From Prevotella sp. UBA3837 (GTDB lineage: Bacteria > Bacteroidota > Bacteroidia > Bacteroidales > Bacteroidaceae): a DNA stretch of 13,362 nucleotides. The translations under genes and the position numbers were made by a program. This document shows positions 11,583 through 13,362 of this stretch, in pieces. Below the pieces are notes generated by a model. That model did not search any database. It was not told the origin of the DNA and saw nothing but the letters and a program-made list of their open reading frames with translations. The stretch is taken from contig DGHX01000174.1 of the NCBI GenBank assembly GCA_002392835.1, forward strand, positions 3,243 to 16,604, given 5' to 3'. Each line of letters starts with the position of its first letter. The first letter of the stretch is position 1.

Positions 11583-13232
11583 ATGAAGCGTGCATTCAGT
11601 AACATACTGCCGTGCCTCCTGCTCCTCCTGCTGCTCTGTGCCTGCGGGCCCTCCCACCGTGAGCGCCTGCAGCAGTTAGAGGCCCTCGAGGCCCGCAACA
11701 GCGCCGACTCGCTGATGACCGACGACTCGCTGGCCACCGTCCTCGCCGAGTTCTTCGACGACCACGGCACGCCCAACGAGCGCATGCGCGCCCACTACAT
11801 CCTGGGCCGCACCTACGCTGACCGCGGCGAGGCCCCCGCCGCCCTCGAGGCCTACCTCGACGCCGCCGCCAGCGCCGACACCACCGCAGCCGACTGCGAC
11901 TGGGCCAAGCTCAGCCGGGTGCATGCGCAGTCCTCATATATATATTATGAAATGGTACAGCCACGTAGTCAGCTTTATGAACTGCAGATGGCGTCATATT
12001 ATGGATGGAGGGCTAAAGACACTCTTATTGCCATTGAATGTCTGGCACAAATGGCAGATGCTTATAGTCTCCTTCGTAAGCCAGACTCAGTCGTTAAGCT
12101 GCGCGAAACAGCTCGTGACTTATACATATCCGCAGGTCAGCATCGGCGTGCTGCAAAAACACTGGGCAGTGCCATAAATGCCGCTCTTGACTGCGCTGAC
12201 ACGGCCAAGGCTAAATGCTTTATAACAATGTATGAGCATGAATCAGGACTTTTTGACAGCAGTGGCAAGATAGAACGTGGCAGAGAAATTTTTTATTATG
12301 CAAAGGGACGCTACTTTTTATCGACGGGTCAGCTTGATTCAGCCGAAGTTATGTTCCGCAGGGAAATGAGTGATGGGTATAAGCTGAATGATTACATAGC
12401 TGCCAGTGATGGACTACGTCAAGTGTACGAGCGCAAAGGCATGCCCGACTCGCTTGCCAAATATGCAATGATGGCGTATGTGATGAACGATTCAGCCTAT
12501 TCATTGGCTGAAATGGAGAACCTTCAGCGCATGAAGGCTTCTTATGATTACAGCCGTAACAAGTTGAGAGCTGAGAAGATGGATGCAAAAGCGAAACAAC
12601 AGTCGGAAAGATTAAGATGGCTGATAATCCTTGTCGTAATCATGGCTTTGGCAATTGCATACGTTTTTTATGGCTACAGGAAAGAGAAACAACGGAAACT
12701 GCTGCAATACCAACAGACGATGCAAAAACTGGTTAGGGCACAAGAACAAATGATGGCATTGCATGCTGAGGAGAACCAGGAAAAAGAACATGCTATAGAG
12801 ATTTTGCGAGAAGAGATAAACTCAATGCAACAAATAGTTGAGGCTTATCAGCTACAGCGGACGCAGGAAAAACAGCTGTCGGCTGACTTGCGTATACAGT
12901 CATCTCCAGTTATAGATAAGTTCAAACATCTCATAGCGGAGAATCCCCCTCAGCAGGCAACGACTCAGGATATGAGAGACCTTTCAGCAGCCATTAATGA
13001 GATAATACCAGACTTTTATACGATACTCAGTAGTACCGATTTGAAACTTCGGCGTATAGAATATGATGTGTGCCTGTTGACAAGGGCATTTTTTTCACCC
13101 GCTGAAATTAGCAAGTTGACTGGGCAGTCAAATAGTAACGTGGCAAATATCAGGAAGCGCTTGTTGAAAAGAATCTATGGTATTGACGATAGTCCCAATG
13201 AGTTTGATAAGCGGATACGGCAGATAGGATAG
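11583..13232 (+). CDS. Membrane-anchored TPR regulator with C-terminal helix-turn-helix
   Basis: The product has 549 residues from ATG 11583. An in-frame ATG at 11541 lies inside the fabH terminator and is rejected. A lipobox (LCAC, C21) ends the signal peptide. TPR-like helical repeats cover about 60-320 (HYILGRTYADRGEAPAALEAY is a typical unit). A single transmembrane helix lies at about 343-364 (WLIILVVIMALAIAYVFYG), followed by a Gln/Glu-rich coiled coil (366-436) and a C-terminal HTH (about 486-531: YDVCLLTRAFFSPAEISKLTG, then SNVANIRKRLLKRIYG). This plan, an external sensing part joined to an internal DNA-binding end, is common in a large Bacteroidales family near surface-lipoprotein and fimbrial genes. 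Base composition changes abruptly near 11930: the first 115 or so codons are GC-rich, the rest AT-rich. No TAnnTTTG promoter is seen between terminator and ATG. Confidence 0.85.
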   Translation: MKRAFSNILPCLLLLLLLCACGPSHRERLQQLEALEARNSADSLMTDDSLATVLAEFFDDHGTPNERMRAHYILGRTYADRGEAPAALEAYLDAAASADTTAADCDWAKLSRVHAQSSYIYYEMVQPRSQLYELQMASYYGWRAKDTLIAIECLAQMADAYSLLRKPDSVVKLRETARDLYISAGQHRRAAKTLGSAINAALDCADTAKAKCFITMYEHESGLFDSSGKIERGREIFYYAKGRYFLSTGQLDSAEVMFRREMSDGYKLNDYIAASDGLRQVYERKGMPDSLAKYAMMAYVMNDSAYSLAEMENLQRMKASYDYSRNKLRAEKMDAKAKQQSERLRWLIILVVIMALAIAYVFYGYRKEKQRKLLQYQQTMQKLVRAQEQMMALHAEENQEKEHAIEILREEINSMQQIVEAYQLQRTQEKQLSADLRIQSSPVIDKFKHLIAENPPQQATTQDMRDLSAAINEIIPDFYTILSSTDLKLRRIEYDVCLLTRAFFSPAEISKLTGQSNSNVANIRKRLLKRIYGIDDSPNEFDKRIRQIG

Positions 13233-13262
13233 CCGTCTCTTTTATATTGTGAACACTCATAT

Positions 13263-13322
13263 TGACTTCACAAAACTTCATAAAAAGCAGTAATCGGCAT
13301 TTTGTGAAGTTTTGTGAAGTCA
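13263..13322. repeat. Perfect 18-bp inverted repeat of tandem 10-mers
   Basis: TGACTTCACAAAACTTCA (13263-13280) is exactly complementary to 13305-13322, and the stem extends inward by a wobble and four A-T pairs. Each arm contains a tandem 10-bp unit (TTTTGTGAAG, nearly twice). It lies 30 bp past the stop of the TPR regulator. It may be a terminator-like hairpin for that gene, or another inverted-pair repeat module of the kind seen elsewhere in this window. Confidence 0.85.
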
Positions 13323-13362
13323 TTTCTGTACATAAAATTAGGCGCAGATGAAAACTTCCGTG

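Overview
The window looks like a chromosomal piece of a Bacteroidales bacterium, most likely Prevotella/Segatella-like. The evidence is protein-level resemblance (folP-dacA pair, DUF177-rpmF-fabH operon, BlaI plus M56-TonB pair, lipobox TPR-HTH regulator), several close matches to the Bacteroidetes promoter -7 element TAnnTTTG, and no obvious Shine-Dalgarno motifs. Coding DNA is GC-rich by eye while leaders are AT-rich. No rRNA, tRNA, CRISPR array, IS element or phage gene was seen.

Layout. Positions 1-321 hold no gene, only a long AT-rich hairpin and weaker palindromes. From 5398 down to 322 a minus-strand block encodes a small membrane protein (DUF5362-like), RNase R (rnr), a WG-repeat lipoprotein and a hemolysin III/TrhA-family membrane protein. 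A divergent region (5399-5567) has two back-to-back promoters with a bidirectional terminator-like hairpin between them. From 5568 rightward the plus-strand genes are folP (dihydropteroate synthase) and dacA (c-di-AMP synthase); then a BlaI-family repressor, a small secreted protein of unknown function and an M56 metallopeptidase with a C-terminal TonB domain; then DUF177/YceD, rpmF and fabH, ending in a strong intrinsic terminator; and finally a membrane-anchored TPR regulator with a C-terminal helix-turn-helix.

How the genes work together. DUF177-rpmF-fabH is the familiar link between ribosome assembly and fatty-acid initiation. folP-dacA is a folate plus c-di-AMP pair. The BlaI gene is preceded by three evenly spaced dyads (AACTAA-N5-TTAGTT type) that overlap its promoter. 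This fits an autoregulated repressor relieved by the M56 sensor protease encoded downstream; the sensor has no visible beta-lactam-binding domain.

The most unusual content is a dense set of short tandem-repeat arrays between, and even inside, the genes. Four sequence families (GCATTAA, CTCCACT, AATAGTA, GAGTGAA types) share a 7-bp period. A fifth (GGAGTTAAA) has a 9-10 bp period and a conserved head sequence. Several arrays form inverted pairs around a unique spacer, several stop within 0-5 bases of a start codon, and two lie in frame inside rnr. A second oddity is a sharp base-composition break inside the TPR regulator gene near 11930. No clearly new defence or metabolic system is visible; the repeat modules and the triple operator are the best candidates for something undescribed.
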